Shown: positions 1 through 9,757 of the stretch, one piece after another
How the letters are laid out: the number at the start of each line of letters is the position of its first letter
Numbering within the stretch: the stretch's first letter is position 1
NCBI RefSeq assembly: GCF_024391045.1
Contig: NZ_JANFCZ010000020.1
Span: forward strand, 22,745-86,744
Origin: Pseudarthrobacter sulfonivorans
Lineage (GTDB): Bacteria; Actinomycetota; Actinomycetes; Actinomycetales; Micrococcaceae
DNA length: 64,000 bases
Reading direction: 5' to 3'
Position numbers and translations under genes: made by a program
Notes under the pieces: model-generated
What the model was told of the DNA's origin: nothing
Databases searched by the model: none
The model's input: only the letters and a program-made list of their open reading frames with translations

Positions 1-123
1 ATTCTTAAATGGCAGGGAGTCCTGCCCAACTCGATTGTCCGTTTGCCCCTCGTGGAGCCGGACGAAGCCGAGATCGAAACCATCCGCGAGGACTTGGCGG
101 AAGCGGGGCTGGTCTTTTCCTGA
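1..123 (+). CDS. dapA: 4-hydroxy-tetrahydrodipicolinate synthase, C-terminal fragment
   Basis: The first 40 codons are open in frame 1 and end in TGA at 121-123; the gene starts outside the window. The fragment reads ILKWQGVLPNSIVRLPLVEP and ends EDLAEAGLVFS, which resembles the C-terminal helix of actinobacterial DapA. DapA condenses pyruvate with aspartate semialdehyde in lysine and diaminopimelate synthesis. The call leans on context, because dapA directly precedes the RNase J gene in many actinobacteria. With only 40 residues visible it is moderately certain. Confidence 0.65.
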   Translation: MLKWQGVLPNSIVRLPLVEPDEAEIETIREDLAEAGLVFS

Positions 124-163
124 GGCTAAGACCGGCACCCTTCCGCCTGGAAAGTAGTGCACT

Positions 164-1855
164 ATGACCCAAACCGCCCTTCCCGGCCTTGTCACGCCGC
201 CGCGCCTGCCGAACGGCACCCTCCGCATTGTTCCGCTTGGCGGGCTGGGGGAAATCGGCCGGAACATGGCCGTGTTCGAGATCGACGGGAAGCTGCTGAT
301 CGTCGACTGCGGTGTCCTCTTCCCGGAGGAAACCCAGCCCGGCGTTGACCTGATCCTGCCTGATTTCTCCTACATCGAGGACCGGCTGGACGACGTCGTG
401 GCCGTTATCCTGACCCACGGCCACGAGGACCACATCGGTGCCGTTCCCTACCTCCTGCGGCTCCGCGCGGACATCCCCCTGGTGGGCTCGCAACTGACGC
501 TTGCCCTGATCGAGGCCAAGCTGCAGGAGCACCGGATCCGTCCCTACACTCTCACGGTTGAAGAAGGCCAGATCGAGAAATTCGGCCCGTTTGAGTGCGA
601 ATTCGTCGCCGTCAACCACTCCATCCCGGACGCACTTGCAGTGTTCCTCCGCACTGCCGGCGGCACCGTGCTGCACACGGGTGACTTCAAGATGGACCAG
701 CTGCCCCTGGACGGCCGCATCACCGACCTCCGTCACTTCGCCAAACTCGGCGAAGAGGGCGTCGACCTCTTTATGTCCGATTCCACCAACGCGGACGTGC
801 CCGGGTTCACCACTGCCGAAAAGGAAATCGGCCCCACTCTGGAGCGGCTCTTCGGCCAGGCCACCAAGCGCATCATTGTGGCCTCCTTCTCCTCGCACGT
901 GCACCGCGTCCAGCAGGTGCTGGACGCCGCGGCCAAGCACAACCGCAAGGTGGCCTTCGTGGGCCGCTCCATGGTCCGCAACATGGCCATCGCGGCAAAG
1001 CTCGGCTACCTCGACGTGCCCGACGGCCTCCTGGTGGACATCAAGAACATCGACAACCTCCCGGACAACCGTGTGGTGCTGATGTCCACCGGATCGCAGG
1101 GCGAACCGATGGCTGCCCTGTCCCGCATGGCCAACGGCGACCACCGCGTTGTAGTGGGCGACGGCGACACCGTGATCCTGGCTTCCAGCCTGATCCCCGG
1201 CAACGAGAACGCCGTGTTCCGGATTATCAACGGCCTGCTCAAACTCGGCGCGGACGTCATCCACAAGGGCAACGCGAAGGTCCACGTTTCGGGACACGCA
1301 GCCGCCGGCGAACTGCTGTACTGCTACAACATCCTTGAGCCGCTCAATGCCATGCCCGTGCACGGCGAGACCCGGCACCTGATCGCCAACGGCAAGATCG
1401 CCATCGAGTCCGGCGTTCCCACGGCCAGTGTCATCCTGGCGGACAACGGCACCGTCATCGACCTCAAGGATCACCGGGCCGACGTAGTGGGCCAGGTCGA
1501 AGTGGGCTTTGTCTACGTGGACGGCTCCAGCGTCGGCGAGGTCACGGAAGCTGACCTCAAGGACCGCCAGACCCTCGGCGATGAGGGTTTCATCTCCATC
1601 ATCACGGTCATTCACCGCGCCACCGGCAAGGTGGTCTCGGGACCGGAGATCCACGCCCGCGGTGTGGCCGAGGACGATTCCGTCTTTGACGAAATCATCC
1701 CCAAGATCAACGCCGCACTGGAAGAAGCCGTGCTCAACCGCACGGATCACACCACGCACCAGCTCCAGCAGGTAGTACGGCGTGTGGTGGGCACCTGGGT
1801 CAACCGCAAGCTGCGCCGCAAGCCCATGATCATCCCCGTGGTCCTCGAGGCGTAA
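164..1855 (+). CDS. rnj: Ribonuclease J
   Basis: The 563-aa product has the metallo-beta-lactamase/beta-CASP architecture of RNase J, a 5'-3' exo- and endoribonuclease in mRNA turnover and rRNA maturation. The metal-binding HGHEDH motif lies near residue 85, and GDFKMD follows near residue 170. DSTNAD and GSQGEP mark the beta-CASP region, and HVSGHA lies near residue 375. The C-terminal domain ends in a basic tail, VNRKLRRKPM. The ATG lies 40 bp after the dapA stop with a weak GGAAAG upstream. Length is normal for the family. A strong intrinsic terminator follows. Confidence 0.95.
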   Translation: MTQTALPGLVTPPRLPNGTLRIVPLGGLGEIGRNMAVFEIDGKLLIVDCGVLFPEETQPGVDLILPDFSYIEDRLDDVVAVILTHGHEDHIGAVPYLLRLRADIPLVGSQLTLALIEAKLQEHRIRPYTLTVEEGQIEKFGPFECEFVAVNHSIPDALAVFLRTAGGTVLHTGDFKMDQLPLDGRITDLRHFAKLGEEGVDLFMSDSTNADVPGFTTAEKEIGPTLERLFGQATKRIIVASFSSHVHRVQQVLDAAAKHNRKVAFVGRSMVRNMAIAAKLGYLDVPDGLLVDIKNIDNLPDNRVVLMSTGSQGEPMAALSRMANGDHRVVVGDGDTVILASSLIPGNENAVFRIINGLLKLGADVIHKGNAKVHVSGHAAAGELLYCYNILEPLNAMPVHGETRHLIANGKIAIESGVPTASVILADNGTVIDLKDHRADVVGQVEVGFVYVDGSSVGEVTEADLKDRQTLGDEGFISIITVIHRATGKVVSGPEIHARGVAEDDSVFDEIIPKINAALEEAVLNRTDHTTHQLQQVVRRVVGTWVNRKLRRKPMIIPVVLEA

Positions 1856-1893
1856 CCCGCCCATCGGTGACACTGCTGCCCCTGCGGGAGCCC

Positions 1894-1925
1894 GAAAGGC
1901 CCGGTTCTTCGGAACCGGGCCTTTC
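1894..1925 (+). terminator. Intrinsic terminator after rnj
   Basis: A perfect 14-bp stem (GAAAGGCCCGGTTC at 1894-1907, complement at 1912-1925) closes on a TTCG loop flanked by C and G, the very stable C(UUCG)G tetraloop. The stem has A/T-rich outer ends but no long T tract, as is common in high-GC actinobacteria. It separates rnj from the ftsK promoter. Confidence 0.85.
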
Positions 1926-2029
1926 GCTGTTCCCGGACACCGGTTTGAGGGCGCAGGGAGGCAACATGGAAGCCCCGGATCCGCCGGAAATCCGCGGAAA
2001 ACCGGACCAGTTCCGGTACCGTGGCACGT

Positions 2030-4951
2030 ATGGCCACTCGTACTACCCCCGCGCCCAAAGGCACCGCCCGCGGCAGCAACACCGCCAAATCCGGCAGCTC
2101 CGCGGGCCGCGGCGCAGGCGCAGGCAGCTCCAGGAGCGGCGCCGGCAGCCGGACGGGAACTTCCGCCGGCACTGCACGCACCCGCCAGGTTCCCGCCGTC
2201 GAACAGCGGCAGTCCTGGCTCCTTCGGGTGGTGGGTGGCGCGTGGCTCGGCGTAGGGCACCTGGTCGGCGGGGGAGTCCGCAGGATCGGCTCCGACGTCA
2301 GCGACCTGCCTGCCGAGGAGCGCCGCGACGGCGCCGCCCTGTTCAACCTGGCGCTGGGTGTCTTCATAGCAACCTTCGCCTGGTGGGGGATGACTGGCTG
2401 GTTTCCCGACGCCGTCTACAGTGTGGTCAACGGCACCTTCGGCTGGATGTCGCTGGTGTTGCCACTGATGCTCTTTGCTTGTGCGTTCCGGCTGTTCCGG
2501 CAGCCCGACGACGGCCGCGGAAACAACCGGGTGGGGATCGGCTTCCTCATCATGACCTTCGCGGGCTGCGGGCTCGCGCACGTGCTGGGCGGACAACCCA
2601 CCGTCGCCGAAGGCTTCGACGGCCTCCGCCAGGCAGGCGGCATGCTCGGTTTCCTGGCGGCGACCCCGCTTGCCGCCATCCACCCCGCCGTGCCTGTGGT
2701 GCTTTACGGCGTCTTGGCCTTCATCTCCCTGCTGATCATCACCGCCACACCCTTCGGGGCCATTCCGCGCCGGCTCCGCGCCGCCTACGAACACCTGATG
2801 GGCATCGACCTGCACGAACCGGGCGACGCCGGGGACCGCCACGACCGCAGCTACCTGGAGGAAACGCGCGCAGCAGCCGCACCGAAGAACAAAAAGAAGC
2901 GGCGCTTCTTCGGCAAGGATGAAGACTCCGACGCCCGTCTGGAAGGCTATGTCGGGGACGAGGCCTTCGAGCACGCGGTCATCGATGACGAGGACGCCGA
3001 AGCCGAAAAAGCAGGCCGGGGACCCCGTCCTGCGCCCGGAGTGCGGCGCCCCACCCAGGCGGAGATCGCCGTCGAAAAGATCAAGGCCGCCCAAGGCCTC
3101 GGCGGCGCCGGACACAGCCCGGCGGAGAACGCCACCGAGGCCATTCCGCTGGTCACCCCTGGTATGGTGGCCGCCGGCTCGCTCAACGCTCCCGCCGTCA
3201 GCCCGCAGGTGCCGGCCAACCCCGTCGCCCCCGCGCCGTTGCCCACGCCCATCCCGCAGCGGACTGAGCAGCTTTCACTCGCCGGTGACGTCACCTACAC
3301 CCTGCCGTCCTCCGACGTCCTGACCCCGGGCTCCATCCCCAAGGAACGCACGGAGGCCAACGACGCCGTCGTCGCCGCACTCACCGACACACTCCAGCAG
3401 TTCAACGTAGACGCCACGGTGACCGGCTTCAGCCGCGGGCCCACCGTGACCCGATACGAGATCGAACTGGCGTCGGGAACCAAAGTGGAGCGGGTCACCG
3501 CCCTGTCCAAGAACATTTCCTACGCGGTCGCCTCCAGCGACGTCCGGATCCTCAGCCCGATTCCGGGTAAGTCCGCCATCGGCATCGAGATCCCCAACAC
3601 CGACCGTGAAACCGTCTCACTCGGCGATGTCCTCAGGAGCCAGAACGCACGGCGGACCGAACACCCCATGGTCATGGGCGTCGGAAAGGACGTCGAGGGC
3701 GGATACGTCGTGGCCAACCTGGCCAAGATGCCCCACCTGCTCGTCGCGGGAGCCACCGGCGCGGGTAAATCGTCCTTCGTGAACTCCATGATCACCTCCA
3801 TCCTGATGCGGGCCACCCCCGATGAGGTACGCATGGTTATGGTGGACCCCAAACGCGTGGAGCTGACGGCCTACGAGGGGGTCCCGCACCTCATCACGCC
3901 CATCATTACCAACCCGAAGAAGGCGGCCGAGGCCCTGCAGTGGGTGGTCCGGGAAATGGACGCCCGCTACGACGACCTCGCCAACTACGGGTTCAAGCAC
4001 ATTGACGACTTCAACAAGGCGGTCCGGGCCGGCAAAGTCATCCCGCCCGAAGGATCCAAACGGGTCATCCGGCCCTACCCGTACCTGCTGGTGATCGTGG
4101 ATGAGCTCGCCGACCTCATGATGGTGGCACCCCGCGACGTGGAAGACTCGATTGTCCGGATCACCCAGCTGGCACGTGCCGCCGGCATCCACCTGGTCCT
4201 GGCCACCCAGCGGCCGTCCGTGGACGTCGTGACCGGCCTGATCAAGGCCAACGTGCCCTCCCGCATGGCGTTTGCCACCTCCTCGGTCACCGACTCCCGG
4301 GTGGTGCTCGACCAGCCCGGTGCGGAGAAGCTCATCGGCCAGGGTGACGCGCTGTTCCTGCCGATGGGTGCTTCCAAGGCCATGCGTGTGCAGGGAGCCT
4401 GGGTCACCGAGTCGGAAATCCACAAGGTGGTGGAACACGTCAAGGGACAGCTCAAGGCCGTCTACCGCGATGACGTAGCGCCCGAGGCGCAAAAGAAGCA
4501 GGTCGACGACGACATCGGGGACGATCTCGATGTACTGCTGCAGGCCACCGAACTCGTGGTCACCACCCAGTTCGGTTCCACCTCGATGCTGCAGCGCAAG
4601 CTCCGTGTCGGTTTCGCTAAGGCCGGCCGGCTGATGGACCTGCTGGAGTCCAGGGGAGTGGTTGGCCCCTCCGAAGGATCCAAGGCACGCGACGTCCTCG
4701 TCAAACCTGACGATCTCGCCGCCGTACTGGCAGCCATGAACGGTCAGGATGCACCGGCTGTTGCGGATGCCCACACCGCGGCGCTCAGTGACAACGCCAA
4801 CGCCAACATCAGCCAGGGCGGCTACGCGGAAGACCTGGTCCAGGCGGACCTGGACCAGCGGAGCCAGAACGCTGAATACTTCGACGGCGCCGACGGCGGC
4901 GGTGACGACGAGGACGGCTCCGAGGACGCCTGGTCACTCACCGGGCGGTAG
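2030..4951 (+). CDS. ftsK: FtsK/SpoIIIE-family DNA translocase
   Basis: This 973-aa membrane-anchored motor moves DNA during chromosome segregation and division. A basic Gly/Ser/Ala-rich N-terminus precedes several hydrophobic membrane segments (about residues 95-250), then an acidic and Pro-rich linker. The motor domain carries Walker A GATGAGKSSF near residue 574 and Walker B LLVIVDELADLMM near 686. A C-terminal winged-helix (gamma) domain contains STSMLQRKLRVGFAKAGRLMD. I chose ATG 2030 because TACCGT at 2017-2022 lies 7 bases upstream, as expected for a leaderless transcript. A GTG at 2021 would add three residues. The acidic C-terminal tail after the gamma domain is longer than in many homologues. 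Confidence 0.93.
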   Translation: MATRTTPAPKGTARGSNTAKSGSSAGRGAGAGSSRSGAGSRTGTSAGTARTRQVPAVEQRQSWLLRVVGGAWLGVGHLVGGGVRRIGSDVSDLPAEERRDGAALFNLALGVFIATFAWWGMTGWFPDAVYSVVNGTFGWMSLVLPLMLFACAFRLFRQPDDGRGNNRVGIGFLIMTFAGCGLAHVLGGQPTVAEGFDGLRQAGGMLGFLAATPLAAIHPAVPVVLYGVLAFISLLIITATPFGAIPRRLRAAYEHLMGIDLHEPGDAGDRHDRSYLEETRAAAAPKNKKKRRFFGKDEDSDARLEGYVGDEAFEHAVIDDEDAEAEKAGRGPRPAPGVRRPTQAEIAVEKIKAAQGLGGAGHSPAENATEAIPLVTPGMVAAGSLNAPAVSPQVPANPVAPAPLPTPIPQRTEQLSLAGDVTYTLPSSDVLTPGSIPKERTEANDAVVAALTDTLQQFNVDATVTGFSRGPTVTRYEIELASGTKVERVTALSKNISYAVASSDVRILSPIPGKSAIGIEIPNTDRETVSLGDVLRSQNARRTEHPMVMGVGKDVEGGYVVANLAKMPHLLVAGATGAGKSSFVNSMITSILMRATPDEVRMVMVDPKRVELTAYEGVPHLITPIITNPKKAAEALQWVVREMDARYDDLANYGFKHIDDFNKAVRAGKVIPPEGSKRVIRPYPYLLVIVDELADLMMVAPRDVEDSIVRITQLARAAGIHLVLATQRPSVDVVTGLIKANVPSRMAFATSSVTDSRVVLDQPGAEKLIGQGDALFLPMGASKAMRVQGAWVTESEIHKVVEHVKGQLKAVYRDDVAPEAQKKQVDDDIGDDLDVLLQATELVVTTQFGSTSMLQRKLRVGFAKAGRLMDLLESRGVVGPSEGSKARDVLVKPDDLAAVLAAMNGQDAPAVADAHTAALSDNANANISQGGYAEDLVQADLDQRSQNAEYFDGADGGGDDEDGSEDAWSLTGR

Positions 4952-4974
4952 CCCAAAGAATGTAGCCTAGGAGG

Positions 4975-5610
4975 GTGACTAGCACCGAAGCAACTGCCGC
5001 CGGCTCCAGCAGCTCAGGGATCTGGAATCTACCCAACATCCTCACCATGCTGCGGATCGCACTCGTGCCGTTCTTCGTTTGGTTCCTCGTCCTTGACGCT
5101 CCCGGGCTGCGCAGCGAGTCCGGTCCGTGGCGCTGGGCGGCGGTGCTGGCGTTCTCCGTCGCCATCTACACGGACAAGCTCGACGGCGACATCGCCAGGA
5201 GCCGCGGGCTCGTCACCAATTTCGGCAAAATCGCCGATCCCATCGCCGATAAGCTCCTGATCGGCTCTGCGCTCGTTATGTTGTGCGTCCTCGGTCAGCT
5301 GCCGTGGTGGGTCACCATAGTGATCCTTGTTCGGGAGTGGGGGATTACGGCACTTCGCTTCTGGGTCATCCGCTACGGCGTTATTCCGGCATCGCGCGGC
5401 GGCAAACTCAAGACCGTGGTACAGACTGCCGCGATCTTCCTTTACCTGCTGCCGCTGGGCGCGCTGGCTCCCTGGCTGGTGTGGGTGGCCTTCGGTGTCA
5501 TGATGGTGGCAGTACTCATCACAGTGTGGACCGGCGTCGACTATGTGGTGGAAGCCCTGCGTCTGCGGGCGCAGGGAAAGCGGTCCCGCAACACAACGCC
5601 CGGTACCTAG
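4975..5610 (+). CDS. pgsA: CDP-diacylglycerol--glycerol-3-phosphate 3-phosphatidyltransferase
   Basis: PgsA makes phosphatidylglycerophosphate, the precursor of phosphatidylglycerol and cardiolipin, at the membrane. The 211-aa protein has several hydrophobic segments and the full CDP-alcohol phosphatidyltransferase signature DKLDGDIARS...GKIADPIADK near residues 62-88, with the three catalytic Asp residues in place. The GTG start lies 24 bp after the ftsK stop. TAGCCT at 4963-4968 is 6 bases upstream, so the message could be leaderless; the overlapping AGGAGG is too close to act as a normal Shine-Dalgarno site. cinA follows after 8 bp. Confidence 0.93.
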   Translation: MTSTEATAAGSSSSGIWNLPNILTMLRIALVPFFVWFLVLDAPGLRSESGPWRWAAVLAFSVAIYTDKLDGDIARSRGLVTNFGKIADPIADKLLIGSALVMLCVLGQLPWWVTIVILVREWGITALRFWVIRYGVIPASRGGKLKTVVQTAAIFLYLLPLGALAPWLVWVAFGVMMVAVLITVWTGVDYVVEALRLRAQGKRSRNTTPGT

Positions 5611-5618
5611 GAGCTGAC

Positions 5619-6098
5619 GTGACAAATCTTCATCATCTGGCGGAGCAGGCAGTCAGGAGTGCTTTGGAGGCGGGGCGGACTGTCGCGGCTGCGGAGTCAC
5701 TTACTGCCGGGATGGTCACCGCCGTCCTGGCCGATACTGCCGGCGCCTCGGGCATGCTGCAAGGCGGGGTGGTGGCATACCAGAACTCCGTGAAAGTTGA
5801 GGTCCTGGGTGTTTCCGCCGAACTGCTGGCCGCGGTCGGCTCGGTGGACGGCGACGTCGCTGCGGCCATGGCCACGGGTGTGCGGTCCGCGCTGCGCGCC
5901 GACATTGGGGTCGCCACCACAGGGGTGGCCGGCCCCGAAGAACACGACGGCAAGGCTGTGGGCACTGTCTTCATCGGCATTGCAACAGCCGAAGGAGCCT
6001 TCGGTTACCAGTACAGCTTCACCGGCAACCGCGCCGATATCCGCGGGCAGGCATGCGGTGCAGCACTGGAAAAGCTGCTGAGTGTCCTGTCTACCTGA
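5619..6098 (+). CDS. cinA: CinA C-terminal domain protein (nicotinamide-nucleotide amidase)
   Basis: This 159-aa protein corresponds to the PncC amidase domain, which deamidates nicotinamide mononucleotide in pyridine nucleotide salvage. Conserved motifs are AAAESLTAGMV near residue 23, GGVVAYQNSVK near 50, and TTGVAGPEEHDGKAVGTVF near 100. The N-terminal MoaB-like domain of full CinA is absent, as is usual in actinobacteria. The GTG start has AGGAG at 5609-5613 that overlaps the pgsA stop codon, so the two genes are probably translationally coupled. Confidence 0.9.
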   Translation: MTNLHHLAEQAVRSALEAGRTVAAAESLTAGMVTAVLADTAGASGMLQGGVVAYQNSVKVEVLGVSAELLAAVGSVDGDVAAAMATGVRSALRADIGVATTGVAGPEEHDGKAVGTVFIGIATAEGAFGYQYSFTGNRADIRGQACGAALEKLLSVLST

Positions 6099-6356
6099 TG
6101 GCCTCCACCTTGCAAGCTACCGGGAGTAAAGTTGCCGGGAACAAATCCCCGGACCTATTAGTTATTACATTGTGTCGCTTTGGAAGAGCCGAGGCGCCTA
6201 GGATAAATACCAACTCCGGTTTTCCACGGTGAACCGGACATATGAAGGAGCAATGCGATACAGATGGTAAAGCAGCCCGTATCCGTAAACGGCGTTGTCC
6301 GCTGGAAGGATGTGGGCCTCGCCGATCAGGCTAAGAGCGAACAGAAGGAGCGCAAA

Positions 6357-6716
6357 ATGGTTGTACTTCGCCACGAAATCGGTGATGTCCTGCGCGATGT
6401 CCGCCAGCGCCAGGGGCGTACGCTCCGCGAAGTGTCGCACAGTGCCCGCGTATCGCTGGGCTACCTCAGCGAAGTGGAGCGGGGCCAGAAGGAAGCCTCA
6501 TCCGAGCTCCTGTCGTCGATCTGCTCCGCCCTGGACGTCCCGTTGTCCATCATGCTCCGTGAAGTCAGCGACCGTGTAGCCGTCGCCGAAGGCGTTGCAG
6601 TTCCGGACACCGTCCCCCAGGAATTCTCACAGCGCTATGGCCGCGATCTTGACCGGGACCTCAACGCTGAACTCACGAACGAACTCACCACAGGCCTCCT
6701 CTCCGGCGCACGCTAA
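6357..6716 (+). CDS. clgR: ClgR-type XRE-family transcriptional regulator
   Basis: The 119-aa protein opens [20 protein letters not shown] and carries a Cro/CI helix-turn-helix ([20 protein letters not shown], then [17 protein letters not shown]). This is the ClgR pattern, an activator of clp protease and stress genes in actinobacteria. AAGGAG lies 7-8 bases before ATG 6357, which matches the known family start. An in-frame ATG at 6264 would add 31 residues and also has AAGGAG upstream, so a longer form cannot be excluded. The 258-bp gap after cinA contains no other convincing gene. The location between cinA and recA is conserved in Mycobacterium. Confidence 0.88.
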   Translation: MVVLRHEIGDVLRDVRQRQGRTLREVSHSARVSLGYLSEVERGQKEASSELLSSICSALDVPLSIMLREVSDRVAVAEGVAVPDTVPQEFSQRYGRDLDRDLNAELTNELTTGLLSGAR

Positions 6717-6745
6717 GCCGGCCCGCAGGGGCCCTGCACAACACC

Positions 6746-6780
6746 AGCAAAGCCTCCGGCCAGCGGCCGGAGGCTTTGCT
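6746..6780. terminator. Bidirectional terminator between clgR and marR
   Basis: A perfect 16-bp stem (AGCAAAGCCTCCGGCC at 6746-6761, complement at 6765-6780) has a 3-nt loop. It lies between convergent genes and carries A/T-rich ends on both sides, so it can serve both strands. Confidence 0.85.
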
Positions 6781-6806
6781 GTGCGCTGCCACGTGCTGGT
6801 GCTCGG

Positions 6807-7385
6807 CTACGTGGCGGTGGTGCCCGTCCGGTACGGTCCACCGCCACGGGCGCCCGGCTCTTTGCCGAGGACGTCCAGGTCGAAGACCGCGTTGAGCTTT
6901 GCCATGTAGTCGGCCAGCGTCTGCAGTTCCTCCACCGGCCATTCCCCCAAACGCTCCCGGAAGTCCTGGCGGCGTGCGTCCTGGACCTGATGCATCCTTT
7001 CCTCACCCTTTTCGGTGAGGCGGATCGACTGCGCACGCCCGTCCAGCGGGTCCGCCTCCTTGGAGACCAGCCCGATGCCTTCCAGGAAGGCGATTTGGCG
7101 GCTGACCGACGGCTTGCCCACGCCAATGTTCTGGGCCAGATCGGTCAAACGGATGGGGCCTTCACGCCGGATAACCGCCAACAGGCCGTAGGCGGACGGC
7201 TCCATGTCCGGATGGACCTGACGCGAGAGCTGCTGGGAGATTGAACGCGAACGGCGCCAAAAAAGGCTGATCTGATGTTCCACCGTGTTGAGCGTTTCGT
7301 CGAGGGTGTCCCCGCCCGAAACTGTGTCGGGAGCGACTGCATCAGCAGGTGCTCCTGCTGGGGGGCCATCGGCTGGGTTGCTCAT
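6807..7385 (-). CDS. MarR-family transcriptional regulator
   Basis: This 192-aa protein has a central winged helix typical of MarR: SAYGLLAVIRREGPIRLTDL, then a recognition region GVGKPSVSRQIAFLEGIGLV, then the wing with DPLDGRAQSIRLTEKGEE. The ends are dimerisation helices, and a flexible Pro/Ala-rich tail lies at the N-terminus. I chose ATG 7385 because TAGAAT (7393-7398, minus strand) stands 7 bases upstream, as in leaderless messages. An ATG at 7412 would overlap that hexamer. The ligand and targets are unknown. No divergent efflux gene is present to suggest a substrate. Confidence 0.88.
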   Translation of the reverse strand: MSNPADGPPAGAPADAVAPDTVSGGDTLDETLNTVEHQISLFWRRSRSISQQLSRQVHPDMEPSAYGLLAVIRREGPIRLTDLAQNIGVGKPSVSRQIAFLEGIGLVSKEADPLDGRAQSIRLTEKGEERMHQVQDARRQDFRERLGEWPVEELQTLADYMAKLNAVFDLDVLGKEPGARGGGPYRTGTTAT

Positions 7386-7426
7386 GGCAACAATTCTAGG
7401 GTCCGGGATCATGAGAGACTCTATTG

Positions 7427-7648
7427 GTGCGGATCAGTGACTATTGGCGGCTAATGGACGACGAATTTGGCGCCGGCTACTCCAGGGTCCTGAGCAGCAC
7501 CCTGGTTTTGGCCGGCGTGGGGGGACGCACTGCAGATGAAGCCCTCCGGTCCGGCGTGAGCCCCAGGAACGTCTGGCTCGCCATGTGCGACGTGCAGGAC
7601 GTTCCGCCCGAGCGGCGCTTGGGCCGTGACGTCAAGCCCCGGGACTGA
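7427..7648 (+). CDS. DUF3046 domain protein
   Basis: This 73-aa protein begins MRISDYWRLMDDEFGAGYSR and ends PPERRLGRDVKPRD. It matches the small actinobacterial DUF3046 family whose gene sits just upstream of recA (for example next to recA in Mycobacterium). Function is unknown. GTG 7427 gives the family-typical start; a TTG one codon upstream is possible. It lies 41 bp from the divergent marR start. Its stop codon is inside the first copy of a 28-bp tandem repeat. Confidence 0.85.
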   Translation: MRISDYWRLMDDEFGAGYSRVLSSTLVLAGVGGRTADEALRSGVSPRNVWLAMCDVQDVPPERRLGRDVKPRD

Positions 7649-7704
7649 GCGCTTGCGTCTGAACCCCCGCGACTGAGCGCTTGCGTCTGAACCCCCGCGA
7701 CTGA
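7643..7704 (+). repeat. 28-bp tandem repeat spanning the DUF3046 stop codon
   Basis: Two identical 28-bp units (7643-7670 and 7671-7698) and a 6-bp partial third begin GACTGAGCGCTTGCG. Each contains the triplet TGA at the same place. The first TGA is the real stop codon (7646). The next two fall at 7674 and 7702, so the three stops occupy all three reading frames. Confidence 0.9.
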
Positions 7705-7756
7705 CCTGCTAAACGATGCGCGTGCTTCCTTCCGGCTGACACGCCGCGGGATCTGT

Positions 7757-7785
7757 TCGAATATCTGTTCGGGTAAAGCTATGCT
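7757..7785 (+). promoter_or_regulatory. recA promoter with LexA (SOS) box
   Basis: TCGAATATCTGTTCGG at 7757-7772 matches the actinobacterial LexA box TCGAAC-N4-GTTCGA at 10 of 12 fixed positions. It overlaps the place of the -35 element. A good -10, TATGCT, lies at 7780-7785, so bound LexA would block RNA polymerase. The predicted transcript has a 5' leader of about 125 nt before recA. Confidence 0.85.
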
Positions 7786-7797
7786 TTTTGTAGTGGG

Positions 7798-7806
7798 TTA
7801 TCCACA
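7798..7806 (+). promoter_or_regulatory. Perfect DnaA-box sequence in the recA leader
   Basis: TTATCCACA is identical to the strict DnaA box. It stands alone about 12 bp after the recA -10 element. A single 9-mer can occur by chance, but the low AT content of this genome makes that less likely. Confidence 0.4.
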
Positions 7807-7915
7807 TACGCGATGTCGCCCGGCCTGAATGTCGGAGGGTGCCATTAGCGTCAGAGATGACCAATAAAGGCCGCTGAGGCCACTCCAAAGCGAGAAAGCA
7901 TTAGAGGTGTGAACC

Positions 7916-8971
<1,056 letters not shown>

Positions 8972-9031
8972 GGTGACGGGTTCCAGGGTTGAAGAGTTTT
9001 AGGACCGTGCTTTCGAAGACGCCGCAGACTG

Positions 9032-9715
9032 ATGGATGAGCGGGACCCCGCGGCAGGCACAGCGCGGCGCACGGGTACCGGGAGACGTACGGGCGCCGGC
9101 CGGCGGGGCAGCAGTGGATGGCACACCACGTCGGCCCCGGACGGACCCGATCCGGACTCGTCCGTCGCTGCGGACCCCGAGCCTGACCCGGCGTCCGTAG
9201 CACGGGCCATCGTCCTGCGGCAGTTGACCAGTTCGGCAAAAAGCCGGCAACAGCTTGCCCGCAAGCTAGCGGAACGGAACATCCCGGAGGACGTGGCCGA
9301 GGCCGTACTGGATCGTTTCCAGGAGGTCCGGCTGATTGACGACGCCGACTTCGCCGACATGTGGGTACGCAGCCGCTCGCAGTCGCGGAAACTGGCGAAG
9401 GGGGCGCTCCGCCGCGAGCTGGCAGACAGGGGCATCGACGCGGACACCACCGCGGCCGCGCTGGAGCAACTCTCCGATGCGGATGAGGAGGCGGCCGCCC
9501 GCCTGCTGGTGGAACGGAAGCTCCGCCCCGGCACCGAACTCTCCGACAGGGCAGACCGGGACAAGACCACCCGGCGCCTTGCCTCGATGCTCGCGAGGAA
9601 GGGCTACCAGCCCGCCCAGGCGTTCCGGGTGGTGGGTGAGGTCATCGACGCCCGCCTGGGCGATGGGGCAGCCGGTCACGGGTCCCGCCATGACGCCTAC
9701 GACCCCGAGCCCTAG
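9032..9715 (+). CDS. recX: Regulatory protein RecX
   Basis: RecX binds RecA filaments and limits their activity. The 227-aa product has an unusual 55-60 residue N-terminal extension rich in Arg, Gly and Asp (GTARRTGTGRRTGAGRRGSS). The helical RecX repeats follow from about residue 60, with VARAIVLRQLTSSAKSRQQL, then LAERNIPEDVAEAVLDRF and IDDADFADMWVRSR. No clear ribosome site precedes ATG 9032, so the true start could lie inside the low-complexity extension. It is probably co-transcribed with recA. Confidence 0.92.
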   Translation: MDERDPAAGTARRTGTGRRTGAGRRGSSGWHTTSAPDGPDPDSSVAADPEPDPASVARAIVLRQLTSSAKSRQQLARKLAERNIPEDVAEAVLDRFQEVRLIDDADFADMWVRSRSQSRKLAKGALRRELADRGIDADTTAAALEQLSDADEEAAARLLVERKLRPGTELSDRADRDKTTRRLASMLARKGYQPAQAFRVVGEVIDARLGDGAAGHGSRHDAYDPEP

Positions 9716-9757
9716 GCTGCCGGGACGGTGGCTCCGCTGAGCCGGTACCCTTAACGG

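Noticed and set aside
5..3115. 1036-codon open frame on the minus strand
   Set aside because: It is antisense to rnj and ftsK, which have clear family motifs. Long antisense frames are common in high-GC DNA, and its translation is low-complexity without any known domain.
4949..4976. TAG at 14-bp spacing after ftsK, like a stop-anchored repeat
   Set aside because: The two 14-mers match at only about 6 of 14 positions; the second TAG is better explained as part of the pgsA -10 element.
6242..6334. 30-codon ORF ([20 protein letters not shown]...) upstream of clgR
   Set aside because: No ribosome site, few codons ending in G or C, and overlap with another open frame. I could not decide between an upstream ORF and chance, so it is not annotated.
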